From the NCBI RefSeq assembly GCF_031954525.1, contig NZ_CP134867.1:2790001-2854000 (forward strand): a DNA stretch of 64,000 nucleotides, given 5' to 3'. Below, piece by piece: positions 17,974-26,915 of this stretch. Made by a program: the position numbers and the translations under genes. The notes under the pieces were generated by a model. The model searched no databases. It was not told where the DNA came from and was given only the letters and a program-made list of their open reading frames with translations. This stretch comes from Dyella sp. BiH032 (lineage in GTDB: Bacteria; Pseudomonadota; Gammaproteobacteria; Xanthomonadales; Rhodanobacteraceae). Every line of letters begins with the position of its first letter. Positions within the stretch are counted from its first letter, which is position 1.

Positions 17974-18819
17974 TCACGGCGTATCCCAAACGGGTGCCGA
18001 TGGCGGGTCGACCAGGCGCGTGTGGGAGGCCTTGAGCGCGTCGAGCTCGGCCATATCGGCGCGGGTCAATGCGAAGTCGAAGACATTCAAGTTGTCGATG
18101 AGGTGCTGCCGGTCCGAGGAACGCGGAACGGCGGCCATGCCGCGCTGGATGAGATAGCGCATCGCGATCTGCGCCGCGGTCCGCCCGTGTGCGGCGCCGA
18201 TGCGCGCGAGCACTTCCTCGCCGGCCATACCGCCACGTCCCATCGGCACATAAGCGACCACGGCCATGCCGTACATCTCACATGCCGCGACGACCTTGTC
18301 CTGGTTGATATATGGGTGGCATTCGATCTGGTTGCACACCAATGGCTCGCTGGTCGACATCCAGGCCTCTTCCAGCAGGGCCGTGGTGAAATTCGATACC
18401 CCGACGTGCCTGGCCTTGCCCTCGCGCTTTGCCTTGCACAAGGCTCCGACCGTCAGGTGCAAAGGCACGTCCTTGCTCGGCCAATGGATGAGGAGCAGGT
18501 CGACATAAGGCAATTGCAGGTTGGCCAGGCCCTGGTCGACCACGCGCGCGAAGTCGTCGGGCTTCGCATCCGCCGCCCTGACCTTGGTCGTGATGAACAC
18601 GTCTTCCCGCCGGACGCCGGAGTTGCGCAGCGCGGCACCGACCAGGTGTTCGTTCTCGTAGTAGGCAGCGGTGTCGATATGGCGATAGCCCACCTCCAGG
18701 GCGGTTTCGATCGCCCGCAACCCGGATCGGCCGGTCAGCGTCATCGTGCCGAGGCCGACCTGGGGGATGCAGGCGCCATGAGCGGTGATGCAGGGAATCT
18801 GAGGAGAAGCTGGGGACAT
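17974..18819 (-). CDS. Aldo/keto reductase (2,5-diketogluconate reductase type)
   Basis: A 281-residue aldo/keto reductase of the AKR5-like group. Motifs: VGLGTMTLTGRSGLRAIETALEVGYRHIDTAAYYENE (catalytic Asp/Tyr), ITTKV (Lys), DLLLIHWPSKD (His), VGVSNF and the late FDFALTRADMAELDAL. The ATG at 18819 is preferred to 18828 because ACGAGG lies nine bases upstream of it and would abut the other. Forms an operon with DUF3237 and is divergent from a LysR regulator, which probably controls it. Substrate could be a keto-sugar acid or another carbonyl. Confidence 0.9.
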   Translation of the reverse strand: MSPASPQIPCITAHGACIPQVGLGTMTLTGRSGLRAIETALEVGYRHIDTAAYYENEHLVGAALRNSGVRREDVFITTKVRAADAKPDDFARVVDQGLANLQLPYVDLLLIHWPSKDVPLHLTVGALCKAKREGKARHVGVSNFTTALLEEAWMSTSEPLVCNQIECHPYINQDKVVAACEMYGMAVVAYVPMGRGGMAGEEVLARIGAAHGRTAAQIAMRYLIQRGMAAVPRSSDRQHLIDNLNVFDFALTRADMAELDALKASHTRLVDPPSAPVWDTP

Positions 18820-19024
18820 GAAGAGCATCCTCGTGGTGTTGCGACATCGGCAACGCCAAGCCTCGGCGGTTTCGCCGAAGCCATCTCGTTGCGGGGAAGG
18901 AGGAAACGCGGGTAAATAAGCCCCGGATTCGAAAGAGGGGCTTTATCCGCCGGGCCAAGATCTCACGGGAGCTCCCTGCAGTGAAAACGCGCTTTGCTTG
19001 TCGTCATCACAAGAGAAACTAGTC

Positions 19025-19885
19025 ATGCGGCCGTCCCTGGAATCCCTGCGCGTATTGGAGGCCTGCATTTCCGCGGGCAGCTTTGCGCAGGCAGCCAAAC
19101 GCCTGTTCCTGACGCCTGCGGCGGTGAGCCTGCGCATTCGCACTCTGGAAGCGGAGCTCGGCCAGCCGCTGTTCATGCGCGTGGGCACGCGGGTCGTCCC
19201 GACGGAGGCTGCCATCGTTCTCGCGGGGCGAGTGCGGGAAGCGCTGGAGAACATCAACGAAGCGCTCGGGGAATTCCGGTCGTTCGCGCCGCGCCTGAAG
19301 CTGACCGCGCCGCCCACGTTCGCGTCGCGCTGGCTCGCGCCGCGCCTGCCCCAGTACTCGGCGGCCGGCGGGATCGGCATCGATCTGGACATATCGACCG
19401 ACGTGCGCGATAGCCAGAGCTTCGACGTCGCCATCCGGACCGGCACCGGCGGGTGGCCGGGGCTGCGCGAGTTCCCGCTCTTTCCGGTGGACGTGACGCC
19501 CATGCTTGCGCCCGCATTACTGGGGTCGCGAGCCATCGGGGCACCCGCGGACCTGGCCGGCTTCCCGCTCCTGCCGCACCCGGACTGGGACCGTTGGTTT
19601 CTGGAGGCAGAAGGCGCCGTGCCGGGGAACCTGCGCTTTGTCGAGGTCGATTACCCGACGCATGAACTGAACGCGACAGCGGCGCTGGAAGGGCTGGGCG
19701 TCGCGCTGCTCTCACCGGCGCTGTTTCAACCTCTGCTGGCCGAGGGGCGGCTGCTTGCCCCCTTCCCCTGCGTCCTGAGAGGTCCGACGGGGCATTTTGC
19801 GCTGATGCGCAACGACGACATGCGCGCGCCGGTGCTGCATCTGTGTGAGTGGCTGGTACAGCAGGCGCAGGCCTTCGACGGGTGA
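19025..19885 (+). CDS. LysR-family transcriptional regulator
   Basis: A 286-residue LysR-type regulator. The N-terminal winged helix (LESLRVLEACISAGSFAQAAKRLFLTPAAVSLRIRTLEAELGQPLF) resembles the GcvA subgroup, and residues ~90-285 form the periplasmic-binding-like effector domain. The ATG at 19025 is preferred over a TTG at 18998. Divergent from the aldo/keto reductase-DUF3237 pair, with ~200 bp between starts, the classic arrangement for a LysR regulator and its target. The inducer is unknown. Confidence 0.9.
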   Translation: MRPSLESLRVLEACISAGSFAQAAKRLFLTPAAVSLRIRTLEAELGQPLFMRVGTRVVPTEAAIVLAGRVREALENINEALGEFRSFAPRLKLTAPPTFASRWLAPRLPQYSAAGGIGIDLDISTDVRDSQSFDVAIRTGTGGWPGLREFPLFPVDVTPMLAPALLGSRAIGAPADLAGFPLLPHPDWDRWFLEAEGAVPGNLRFVEVDYPTHELNATAALEGLGVALLSPALFQPLLAEGRLLAPFPCVLRGPTGHFALMRNDDMRAPVLHLCEWLVQQAQAFDG

Positions 19886-19898
19886 CTGCGCGGGGCCG

Positions 19899-19920
19899 GG
19901 CCGGCCTCCCCTGGCCGGCC
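19899..19920 (+). terminator. GC-rich hairpin after LysR gene
   Basis: GGCCGGCC (19899-19906) pairs with GGCCGGCC (19913-19920) across a TCCCCT loop, thirteen bases after the stop codon. There is no T tail, so intrinsic termination is only a possibility. Confidence 0.3.
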
Positions 19921-20043
19921 ACCGGAGGCAGCCCCCTATTCCGCGGCCAATCCGTCCGGACCCCGGCAAGAGCCATGTCGATTCGAACTCCCTTCGTTCG
20001 TCGCAGACAGGGAATACCCCCCCAACGACCCAGGAGAACCCGC

Positions 20044-20523
20044 ATGACCAGCAAGAACACCATCTGCCTCTGGTACGACGGCACGGCCCTCGAGGCCGCC
20101 ACCTTCTACGCCAAGACCTTCCCGGACAGCGCCGTGGGCGCCGTCTACCATGCGCCCGGCGATTACCCCGACGGCAAGCAAGGCAATGTCCTGACGGTGG
20201 AGTTCACGGTCATGGGCATCCCCTGCCTGGGCTTGAATGGCGGCCCGGCGTTCAAGCACAACGAGGCGTTCTCGTTCCAGGTGGCGACCGACGACCAGGC
20301 CGAAACCGACCGTCTGTGGAACGCCATCATCGACAACGGCGGCAGCCCCAGCGCCTGCGGCTGGTGCAAGGACAAGTGGGGCCTCTCCTGGCAGATCACC
20401 CCGCGCGCGCTGATGGCCGCCATCAGCGACCCGGACCGGGCCGCGGCCAAGCGCGCGTTCGACGCCATGATGGAGATGACCAAGATCGACATCGCGGCGA
20501 TCGAGGCGGCCCGGCGCGGCTGA
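20044..20523 (+). CDS. VOC-family (PhnB-like) protein
   Basis: A 159-residue vicinal-oxygen-chelate-fold protein of the PhnB / 3-demethylubiquinone-methyltransferase-like group. ICLWYDGTALEAATFYAKTFPDSAVGAVYHAP, LTVEFTVMGIPCLGLNGGP, FSFQVATDDQAETDRLWNAI and GWCKDKWGLSWQITPR are hallmark segments. The start follows AGGAG. The family includes glyoxalase-like and resistance proteins, but PhnB members lack a clear catalytic assignment. Stands alone between LysR and the peptidase gene. Confidence 0.88.
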   Translation: MTSKNTICLWYDGTALEAATFYAKTFPDSAVGAVYHAPGDYPDGKQGNVLTVEFTVMGIPCLGLNGGPAFKHNEAFSFQVATDDQAETDRLWNAIIDNGGSPSACGWCKDKWGLSWQITPRALMAAISDPDRAAAKRAFDAMMEMTKIDIAAIEAARRG

Positions 20524-20648
20524 TCTTTCCTGGCGGCTGCGCTGCAGCAGGCGCAGCCACCGTTCCGAGAACCGCCACTGGCGGCGATGTGCGCAGTACG
20601 CGAAGACACCCATCGCCGCCAAGTCGATCCCACGCCAAAGGAGCGTGC

Positions 20649-22694
20649 ATGCCTGGTCTGTACCATCGATTCGCCGTCACCGTGCTCAAAGCTGGTCTGC
20701 TTTTTCCCGCGTGGTCAATGGCGACCGAAGCCGTCCCCTTCGATACCGCCGAGCTGGACCGCACCATCTCGCCGTGCACGGACTTCGATCGCTTCGTCAA
20801 CGCGCGCTGGCTGGCCGCCCATCCCATTCCCCCGGATGAAGTGCGCTGGGGCGTGTTCGATCAGCTGACGCTGGAAAGTCTTCACGTGCAGCACGACATC
20901 GCCGAGCAGGCCGCCGGCGCCACGGCCACCGCGAACGGCGATGGTGTCAGACGCCAGATCGGCCTGCTCTACCGTTCGGGCATGGATGTCGCGGCGATCG
21001 AGCGCGCGGGCCTCACACCGCTTCGTCCCACGCTCGATGCCATCGCGCGGCTCAAGACATCCGAAGACACCGCGGTCTTCCTGGCTCATGCCGCTGCCGA
21101 GGGCCAGCCATTCGTGTTCGCCTTCGATGTGCAGGGCGATTTTCGCGATGCGCGCAAGCAGATCGCCGCCGCCGCGCCTGCGGCGCTGGGCCTGCCCAAC
21201 CGCGACTATTACGCCGATGTGCGCTATGCGCAGGAGCGGAAGGCGTATCGCGCCTACATGGTTCGCCTCTTTCGCCTGGCGGGCGATGGCGCGCCCGAGC
21301 AGGCAGCGGACGATGCGCTGGCGCTGGAGACCGCCCTCGCCAAGGTGACGCTCTCGCCGGTGGAGGCCCGACAGCCGGCGAACCAGTTCCATGCCGTGCG
21401 CGTGGCCGAAGCGGATCGCCTCACCCCGCATTTCCCCTGGGCGCCGTTCCTCGCCGCGCAGGGGCTGTCGGCGCAGGACGAGTTCTCGATGGCGCCTCCC
21501 GCGTTCTTTGCCGGGTTCGATCGCCTGTTGGCCAGCGCGCCGCCGGCCCAGTGGCGCGCCTACCTGCGTTTCCACGCATTGGACCAAGCCGCGCCCTACC
21601 TCGCGCAGGCGTTCCAGGACGCCTCCTTCGATTTCCACGGCCGTACGCTCACTGGCCAGCAGAACGACAAGCCGCGCTGGCAGCGCGTGCTCGGCACCAT
21701 GAACGCTTACATGGGCGAGGCGATGGGGCAGCTTTATGTCGCGCGGACGTTTTCGCCCGAGGCCAAGCAACGCGCGCAGGTCCTGGTGACGCGCCTGCTG
21801 GATGCCCTGAAGGCGCGCATCGAAGCGCTGGACTGGATGAGCCAAGCCACCAAGGCGCGCGCGCTGGCCAAATGGCGGGCTTTCGTGCCCAAGGTCGGCT
21901 ACCCCGATCACTGGCGCGACTGGTCCGGCCTCGACCTGTCCGCGACCGGTTATTACGCCAACGTGCGTGCGCTTGCGCGCCATGAGCACCGGGACGCGAT
22001 GGCGCGTGTCGGCAAGCCGACGGATCGGAGCCGCTGGAGCGTGCTGCCGCAGACGGTGGATGCGTTCTACCGCGCGGAAGACAACAGCATCACCTTCCCG
22101 GCGGCGATCCTCCAACCGCCGTTCTTCTACGCCGACGGCGACGACGCCATCAACTACGGCGGCATCGGCGCCGCCATCGGCCACGAGGCCACGCATGGCT
22201 TCGACGATGCCGGCCGCCAGTTCGACGGACAAGGCAACCAGACCGACTGGTGGACGGCGGAAGACAATGCGCGCTTCAATGCCCGCGCCGATGCGCTGGT
22301 GCGCCAGTTCGACGCCTACGCCCCCCTGCCCGATCACCCCGACGTCCACATCAATGGCCGCCTCACCCTGGGCGAGAACATCGCGGACCTCGGCGGGGTG
22401 TACATCGCCTATGACGCGCTGCAGTCGGCGCTCAAGGCCAACCCGGACGAAGCCGGTCGCCGCATCGACGGCTATACCCAGGACCAGCGCTTTTTCCTCG
22501 CCTTCGCGCGCATCTGGCGCGCCCATATGCGCGAGCGGCAAACCCTCGTCTACCTGTCGAGCAATCCCCACGCCACGCCGCGCGAACGCATCATGGGCAC
22601 CCTCGGCAACGTGCCGGCGTTTGCGAAAGCGTTCCAATGCAAGACGGAGGATGCCATGACGCGGCCGGCGGACCGGCAGGTGCGCATATGGTGA
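20649..22694 (+). CDS. M13-family zinc metallopeptidase (neprilysin/PepO type)
   Basis: A 681-residue exported M13 endopeptidase. A signal peptide (VLKAGLLFPAWSMATEA) is followed by the M13_N region (~30-420; ISPCTDFDRFVNARWL, LGLPNRDYYAD) and the catalytic M13 domain: zinc motif HEATH in IGHEATHGFDDAGRQ, third ligand in GENIADLGG, and the family C-terminus CKTEDAMTRPADRQVRIW. Length is normal for the family. The ATG at 20649 has AAAGGAG upstream; the much longer open frame before it overlaps the VOC gene. A strong terminator lies 70 bp after the stop. It would cleave peptides in the periplasm or outside the cell. Confidence 0.93.
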   Translation: MPGLYHRFAVTVLKAGLLFPAWSMATEAVPFDTAELDRTISPCTDFDRFVNARWLAAHPIPPDEVRWGVFDQLTLESLHVQHDIAEQAAGATATANGDGVRRQIGLLYRSGMDVAAIERAGLTPLRPTLDAIARLKTSEDTAVFLAHAAAEGQPFVFAFDVQGDFRDARKQIAAAAPAALGLPNRDYYADVRYAQERKAYRAYMVRLFRLAGDGAPEQAADDALALETALAKVTLSPVEARQPANQFHAVRVAEADRLTPHFPWAPFLAAQGLSAQDEFSMAPPAFFAGFDRLLASAPPAQWRAYLRFHALDQAAPYLAQAFQDASFDFHGRTLTGQQNDKPRWQRVLGTMNAYMGEAMGQLYVARTFSPEAKQRAQVLVTRLLDALKARIEALDWMSQATKARALAKWRAFVPKVGYPDHWRDWSGLDLSATGYYANVRALARHEHRDAMARVGKPTDRSRWSVLPQTVDAFYRAEDNSITFPAAILQPPFFYADGDDAINYGGIGAAIGHEATHGFDDAGRQFDGQGNQTDWWTAEDNARFNARADALVRQFDAYAPLPDHPDVHINGRLTLGENIADLGGVYIAYDALQSALKANPDEAGRRIDGYTQDQRFFLAFARIWRAHMRERQTLVYLSSNPHATPRERIMGTLGNVPAFAKAFQCKTEDAMTRPADRQVRIW

Positions 22695-22764
22695 CGGCCT
22701 GCGTCGTCCGGTGACACGCTGGACTCTCCGCTGACCGTTTACGCGGCGACTCGATCACATGGCT

Positions 22765-22798
22765 AGAGGGGCCGGCTGACGCCGGCCCCTCTTCTTTT
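22765..22798 (+). terminator. Strong rho-independent terminator
   Basis: A perfect 12-bp stem, AGAGGGGCCGGC (22765-22776) with GCCGGCCCCTCT (22781-22792), a TGAC loop and a TCTTTT tail. It follows the M13 peptidase gene by 70 bp. Confidence 0.85.
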
Positions 22799-22936
22799 CC
22801 GGCACGTCTGTCCGGCACCCTGGCCGCTATCGGGGGACCCGGCGGTAAAAATTTCTTTGACCGCGGCTCGAAAAGAATCGCGTTCCTTGGGGCTCCGCGA
22901 CGACGGCAAACTGCCGTCAAACCGCGGAGACCTTCC

Positions 22937-23752
22937 ATGCGATTCCTGGTGATCTATCTGCTGTGCATGCTCATGACCTGCTCGGCCGCGGCAGCCGTGG
23001 ACGGCTCCTCGGCCGATGAGGCGGCTATCCGCCGCGTCGTGACGAGCTATTTCCGCGCCGGCGACGAGGGCCGCCCGGACCTGCTCTACCAAGCCTTCCA
23101 GCCCAGCCTGGTGATGTACAGCGTCAGGCCCGAGGGCGATCTGACCGGACTGGACCTGGCGCGCTGGGCAAAGCGGCTTGCCGAGGCGCGCGGCCTGCAA
23201 CCGGCGCACAGGCGCAACATTCAATGGATCGACATACACGGCGACGCGGCCAGCGTGGAGGCGCTAAGCGTGTTCGAGGACCATCAGTTCCGGGATTTCC
23301 TGAGCCTGCTCAAGGTGCAGGGCCAGTGGCGCATCATCGGCAAGGTTTTCGTCAACCAGCCGGTGAACGCTGCAGCCGCTGAGAACCCTGAGGATGTCAA
23401 AGCGGTGCGCGAACTGATCGAAGCGCAGTTCGACGCAATGGACCGGAACGATGGACGGCGCCTGTCGGCCTTGTACGATCCGCGCGCACTCAGCTTTTCC
23501 GTCACTCGCGGCGAATTGACGGCGGTCGCCATGGGCGAATGGGCCGGTCGCTTCGACGAAGCTGCCGCGCGCAAGGAGTTTCCAGAGGGCGTGACTCGCC
23601 GCATCGATCGCCTAGCCGTACGGGGCAGCGTCGCCTGGGCGAGCTTCAGCCACCGCTCGGGCCACCGCGTGGTCGTGGACACGGCGCTCTTCGCCAAGGT
23701 GCACGAGGCATGGCGCGCGGTCCACCTGACCTATGTGGTCGTCGCCGACTGA
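22937..23752 (+). CDS. Exported double NTF2-like (lumazine-binding-like) protein
   Basis: A 271-residue protein with a signal peptide (LVIYLLCMLMTCSAAAA) and two tandem NTF2-like domains of the Lumazine_bd_2 type, at ~25-135 and ~150-265. Both start with the same pattern (EAAIRRVVTSYFRAGDEGRPDLLYQAFQP and DVKAVRELIEAQFDAMDRNDGRRLSALYDP), a clear internal duplication. No catalytic residue is evident. GGAGA precedes the ATG. Function unknown. Confidence 0.82.
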   Translation: MRFLVIYLLCMLMTCSAAAAVDGSSADEAAIRRVVTSYFRAGDEGRPDLLYQAFQPSLVMYSVRPEGDLTGLDLARWAKRLAEARGLQPAHRRNIQWIDIHGDAASVEALSVFEDHQFRDFLSLLKVQGQWRIIGKVFVNQPVNAAAAENPEDVKAVRELIEAQFDAMDRNDGRRLSALYDPRALSFSVTRGELTAVAMGEWAGRFDEAAARKEFPEGVTRRIDRLAVRGSVAWASFSHRSGHRVVVDTALFAKVHEAWRAVHLTYVVVAD

Positions 23753-23840
23753 CGAGCGCGCGGACGTCGCGCCGACGACGGAAGTTGCGGCAAGATGATC
23801 AGCCAGGGCGGGCACGTCCCTGCCATGGCGGAAAGACGCT

Positions 23841-24719
23841 ATGCCGACTTACCAGAGCATTTCCGTGGAAGGGCTCGACATCTTCTATCGCGAAGCCGGT
23901 GACCGCCGGCATCCGCCGGTGCTTCTTCTGCACGGTTTCCCGTCCTCATCGAGGATGTACGAAAAGATCCTGCCGGCGCTGGCGACGCGTTACCACGCGA
24001 TTGCGCCGGACTACCCGGGCTTCGGCCACTCCAGCGCGCCTGCACCGAACGAGTTCGCCTATACCTTCGATCATCTGGCCGCCGTGATGGATGCCTTCGT
24101 GCAACGGCTGGGCATCGAGCGCTACGCACTCTTCGTGCAGGACTATGGCGGCCCGGTGGGTTTCCGCCTGGCGCTGCGCCATCCCGAACGCGTGACCGCC
24201 ATCGTCGTGCAGAACGCGGTATCGCACGAGGTGGGCCTGGGCCCTTTGTGGGAAACGCGAAAGCAGTACTGGGCGAATCGCGATGCCTACGCCGAAAAAC
24301 TCCGCGCCAACCTCATCGCGCCGGAGGCGGCCAGGCAGAGGCACGTCGGGCTGGACCCGCACCCGGAGGCGTACGATCCCGATGCATGGACGGACGAGTC
24401 GGCCTTCCTGGCGCGGCCCGGCCAGGATCGCATCCAGGAAGACCTGTTCTACGACTACCGCACCAATGTGGCCGCTTACCCGGCCTGGCAGGCGTACCTG
24501 CGAACGCATCAGCCGCCGCTACTTGTCGTGTGGGGGAAGTACGACCCGTCCTTCACCGTAGATGGCGCATGGGCTTATCGGAATGATGCCGTGCACGCCG
24601 AGATCCACCTCCTGGAAGCGGGCCACTTCGCCATGGACACGAAGAGCGACGAGGTGGCGGCGCTCACCCTGGCATTCCTCGACAAGCATGTCCGCCGGGA
24701 CGATCCGCGCCAGGTATGA
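23841..24719 (+). CDS. Alpha/beta hydrolase (haloalkane dehalogenase/epoxide hydrolase-like)
   Basis: A 292-residue alpha/beta hydrolase without a signal peptide. Motifs: HGFPSSSRMYEKILPAL (oxyanion), FVQDYGGPVGFRLAL (Asp nucleophile), VWGKYDPSF (acid) and LEAGHFAMDT (His). The Q-D-Y-G-G-P elbow is frequent in haloalkane-dehalogenase-like proteins of unknown substrate. GGAAAG lies before the ATG. Its stop codon overlaps an ATG (ATGA at 24716) of the next open frame, which may be fortuitous. Confidence 0.88.
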   Translation: MPTYQSISVEGLDIFYREAGDRRHPPVLLLHGFPSSSRMYEKILPALATRYHAIAPDYPGFGHSSAPAPNEFAYTFDHLAAVMDAFVQRLGIERYALFVQDYGGPVGFRLALRHPERVTAIVVQNAVSHEVGLGPLWETRKQYWANRDAYAEKLRANLIAPEAARQRHVGLDPHPEAYDPDAWTDESAFLARPGQDRIQEDLFYDYRTNVAAYPAWQAYLRTHQPPLLVVWGKYDPSFTVDGAWAYRNDAVHAEIHLLEAGHFAMDTKSDEVAALTLAFLDKHVRRDDPRQV

Positions 24720-24856
24720 TGCTGTCCGCGCGAGATGGCGGACGCGGTCAGCCATGGGGATCCGCAGCCCCCGAGCCAAAGAGGCGCCCATCTGGAGTCA
24801 AACGGGTTTTCCCTGCGCGAAAGTCCCACCCTGCACAAAAATCCGACACGCCATGG

Positions 24857-25348
24857 ATGAGGCACGCCTTGAACGATGTAGCCAGCAAGTTGATGCAACA
24901 CAAGCGGAGCCTCTGGAGAGGCGCGCTCATATCGCCCTGGGTGGTTCCGGTCGGCCTGGCGCTCGTCCTTGGTGTCTTGGGACTCATCGGCAGCATCGTC
25001 ACCTCGGAAGAACACGTTCCCGCTGACTTGGGCGCCGGCTTCTGGTTACTTCTGCTCATCGTCGTCTTCGGCGTGCCTTTCACCTATATCGTGACCTTCG
25101 TATTCGTGGTCCCGATGGTGCTCCTGCTGCGATCCCTCAAGGCGCTTTCGGCGGCGAGACTATGTCTCTGGTGCGCGCTCCTCGGCCCGTCGACCATGTA
25201 TGCCTACGCCTGGCTTCTGAAGGGCCAGCCTGAAAAGGTGCTGCAGCCTCTCGGACTCGCGATGGGCGCCACTTACGGCCTCATTTCCGGCGCGGCCTTC
25301 TGCTGGGCCTCCCGCGTGCGGCTGTTCGCGCGCCGTCCGGACAAATAA
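24857..25348 (+). CDS. Hypothetical inner-membrane protein
   Basis: A ~163-residue hydrophobic protein with about four transmembrane helices (WVVPVGLALVLGVLGLIGSIV, GFWLLLLIVVFGVPFTYIVTFVFVV, ARLCLWCALLGPSTMYAYAWLL, LGLAMGATYGLISGAAFCWAS). I do not recognise a family. The start is uncertain: the frame opens at 24716 overlapping the hydrolase stop, but residues before 24857 are Arg/Pro-rich and look non-coding; 24857 and 24893 are alternatives, none with a good ribosome binding site. Convergent with the alcohol dehydrogenase gene. Confidence 0.6.
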   Translation: MRHALNDVASKLMQHKRSLWRGALISPWVVPVGLALVLGVLGLIGSIVTSEEHVPADLGAGFWLLLLIVVFGVPFTYIVTFVFVVPMVLLLRSLKALSAARLCLWCALLGPSTMYAYAWLLKGQPEKVLQPLGLAMGATYGLISGAAFCWASRVRLFARRPDK

Positions 25349-25381
25349 CAGGAACCGGCAGGGCGACAGGCGCCGTACGGA

Positions 25382-25401
25382 GCCTGCCTGCGCAGGCAGG
25401 C
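25382..25401. terminator. 20-nt palindrome between convergent genes
   Basis: GCCTGCCTGC followed by GCAGGCAGGC forms a perfect palindrome 33 bp after the membrane-protein stop and 23 bp from the end of the alcohol dehydrogenase gene on the other strand. It could act as a bidirectional hairpin terminator, but no T run is present. Confidence 0.35.
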
Positions 25402-25424
25402 CCACGGGCCGGGCACGGCATTTC

Positions 25425-26450
25425 CTAACCAAAGTCGAGCACGACGCGCCCTTCGACCTTGCCTTCGCGCAACCGCTTGAAGACATCGTTGATGTTCTCC
25501 AGGCGATCCGTCGTGACCGTCGCGGCCACCTTGCCCGCTTGGGCGAAGTCCAGCGATTCCTGCAAGTCCAGCCGCGACCCCACGATCGAGCCGCGCACGG
25601 TGATGCCATTGAGCACCATGTCGAAGATCGACAGGTCGAAGTTGCCCGGCGGCAGACCGTTGAGCGATACCGTACCGCCGCGGCGAACCATGTTCATCGC
25701 CTGACTGAAGGCCTTGGGCGATACGGCCGTCACCAGCGCGCCATGTGCGCCGCCGATTTCCTTCTTGATGAAGGCGGCCGGGTCGGCGTTCCTGGCATTG
25801 ACGGTGATCGCGGCGCCAAGCTTCCTGGCCAGATCCAGTTTTGCGTCGTCGATGTCCACCGCGACCACATTGAGGCCCATCGCCTTGGCGTACTGCACGG
25901 CCATGTGGCCCAGGCCACCGATGCCGGAGATCACCATCCACTGACCCGGGCGCGTGTCGGTGACCTTGAGTCCCTTGTAGACCGTGACGCCCGCGCATAG
26001 CACGGGGGCGATCTCGATGAAGCCGATGTTCGACGGCAGATGTCCCACGTAATCGGCGGCGGCGAGGGCGTATTCGGCGAATCCGCCATTGACCGAGTAC
26101 CCCGTGTTCTTCTGCGTCTCGCACAGGGTTTCCCAGCCGCCCAGGCAGTGCTCGCAATGGCCGCAGGCCGAGTACAGCCAGGGAATGCCGACGCGATCGC
26201 CCTCCTTCAGGTGGGATACGCCCGGCCCTATCGCGACGACGTGGCCGACGCCCTCGTGTCCTGGGATGAAGGGGAGCGTCGGCTTGACCGGCCAGTCGCC
26301 GTCGGCGGCGTGGAGATCCGTATGGCACACGCCGCAGGCTTCGATCTTGACCAGCACCTCGCCAAGCCCCGGCGTGGGCACCGGCACTTCCTCGATGGCC
26401 AGCGGGCCGCCGAAGGTGTGGACTACAGCGGCCTTCATGGTCTTGCTCAT
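25425..26450 (-). CDS. adhP: Zinc-dependent alcohol dehydrogenase
   Basis: A 341-residue medium-chain zinc alcohol dehydrogenase, close to the AdhP/AdhA type. Catalytic zinc ligands lie in [16 protein letters not shown] and GHEGVGHV, the four structural-zinc cysteines in [17 protein letters not shown], and the Rossmann motif is [19 protein letters not shown] with VDIDD favouring NAD. AGGAG precedes the ATG at 26450. A perfect FNR-type site with matching -10 lies upstream, so expression is probably induced when oxygen is low. It would interconvert primary alcohols (ethanol) and aldehydes. Confidence 0.93.
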   Translation of the reverse strand: MSKTMKAAVVHTFGGPLAIEEVPVPTPGLGEVLVKIEACGVCHTDLHAADGDWPVKPTLPFIPGHEGVGHVVAIGPGVSHLKEGDRVGIPWLYSACGHCEHCLGGWETLCETQKNTGYSVNGGFAEYALAAADYVGHLPSNIGFIEIAPVLCAGVTVYKGLKVTDTRPGQWMVISGIGGLGHMAVQYAKAMGLNVVAVDIDDAKLDLARKLGAAITVNARNADPAAFIKKEIGGAHGALVTAVSPKAFSQAMNMVRRGGTVSLNGLPPGNFDLSIFDMVLNGITVRGSIVGSRLDLQESLDFAQAGKVAATVTTDRLENINDVFKRLREGKVEGRVVLDFG

Positions 26451-26514
26451 CGCTTGTCTCCTTTTGGACGGCGACCTTGCCGGCGTGCCGTTTGCAGCCA
26501 AAAAAACTGAGACA

Positions 26515-26556
26515 AGCCTAGTGCGGCCCGATGGCACGCCCATTGATGTGCATCAA
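26515..26556 (-). promoter_or_regulatory. FNR/Anr-type class II promoter of the alcohol dehydrogenase
   Basis: TTGATGTGCATCAA (26543-26556) matches the FNR consensus TTGATnnnnATCAA at every fixed position. On the minus strand a TAGGCT (-10-like, TAnnnT) lies at 26520-26515. If transcription starts near 26508, the box centre falls at -41.5, the standard class II activator distance, and the start is 58 bp before the ATG. The bases are seen directly; the regulator is inferred. Confidence 0.7.
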
Positions 26557-26699
26557 GTGACGGGCTGGCGATAGGCCGTGCTGCTGGTATGGCAAGCGCG
26601 CAGCATGAGGCCGGCGGCCCCATCTTGCATGTCCGCCGCTGCGACGCGACGGCGAGCGAGGCGCCACTGAACGCTGCTCGCCGTCGCGCTTGCTGGGCC

Positions 26700-26915
26700 C
26701 TACTTCTTCGGTGGAAGTCCCATCTTCGCCAGCGTCAGGGTCTCGTCCGCGCGGCCCCAGCCGCCATCGGTCACTTCCTCGACAAGCACCATGGAGTACG
26801 GGCGGACGCCTTCGCCGAAATACTCGACGAACATGGCGGTGGTGCGATGGATGATGTCTTCCTTGCGGGCGGCGTCGATGATGCCTTCGGGAAACTTGAA
26901 ATTGGCAAACGGCAT
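26700..26915 (-). CDS. 4-oxalocrotonate tautomerase-family protein
   Basis: A 71-residue small tautomerase-superfamily protein. After Met removal the N-terminal residue would be Pro (MPFANFKFPEGI), the general base of the family. KEDIIHRTTAMFVEYFGEGVRPYSMVLVEEVTDGGWG matches the 4-OT fold including the usual R-P-Y-S-M-V segment. The ATG at 26915 is chosen because it alone exposes Pro1 and has GAGGA upstream. Single gene; substrate unknown. Confidence 0.85.
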   Translation of the reverse strand: MPFANFKFPEGIIDAARKEDIIHRTTAMFVEYFGEGVRPYSMVLVEEVTDGGWGRADETLTLAKMGLPPKK

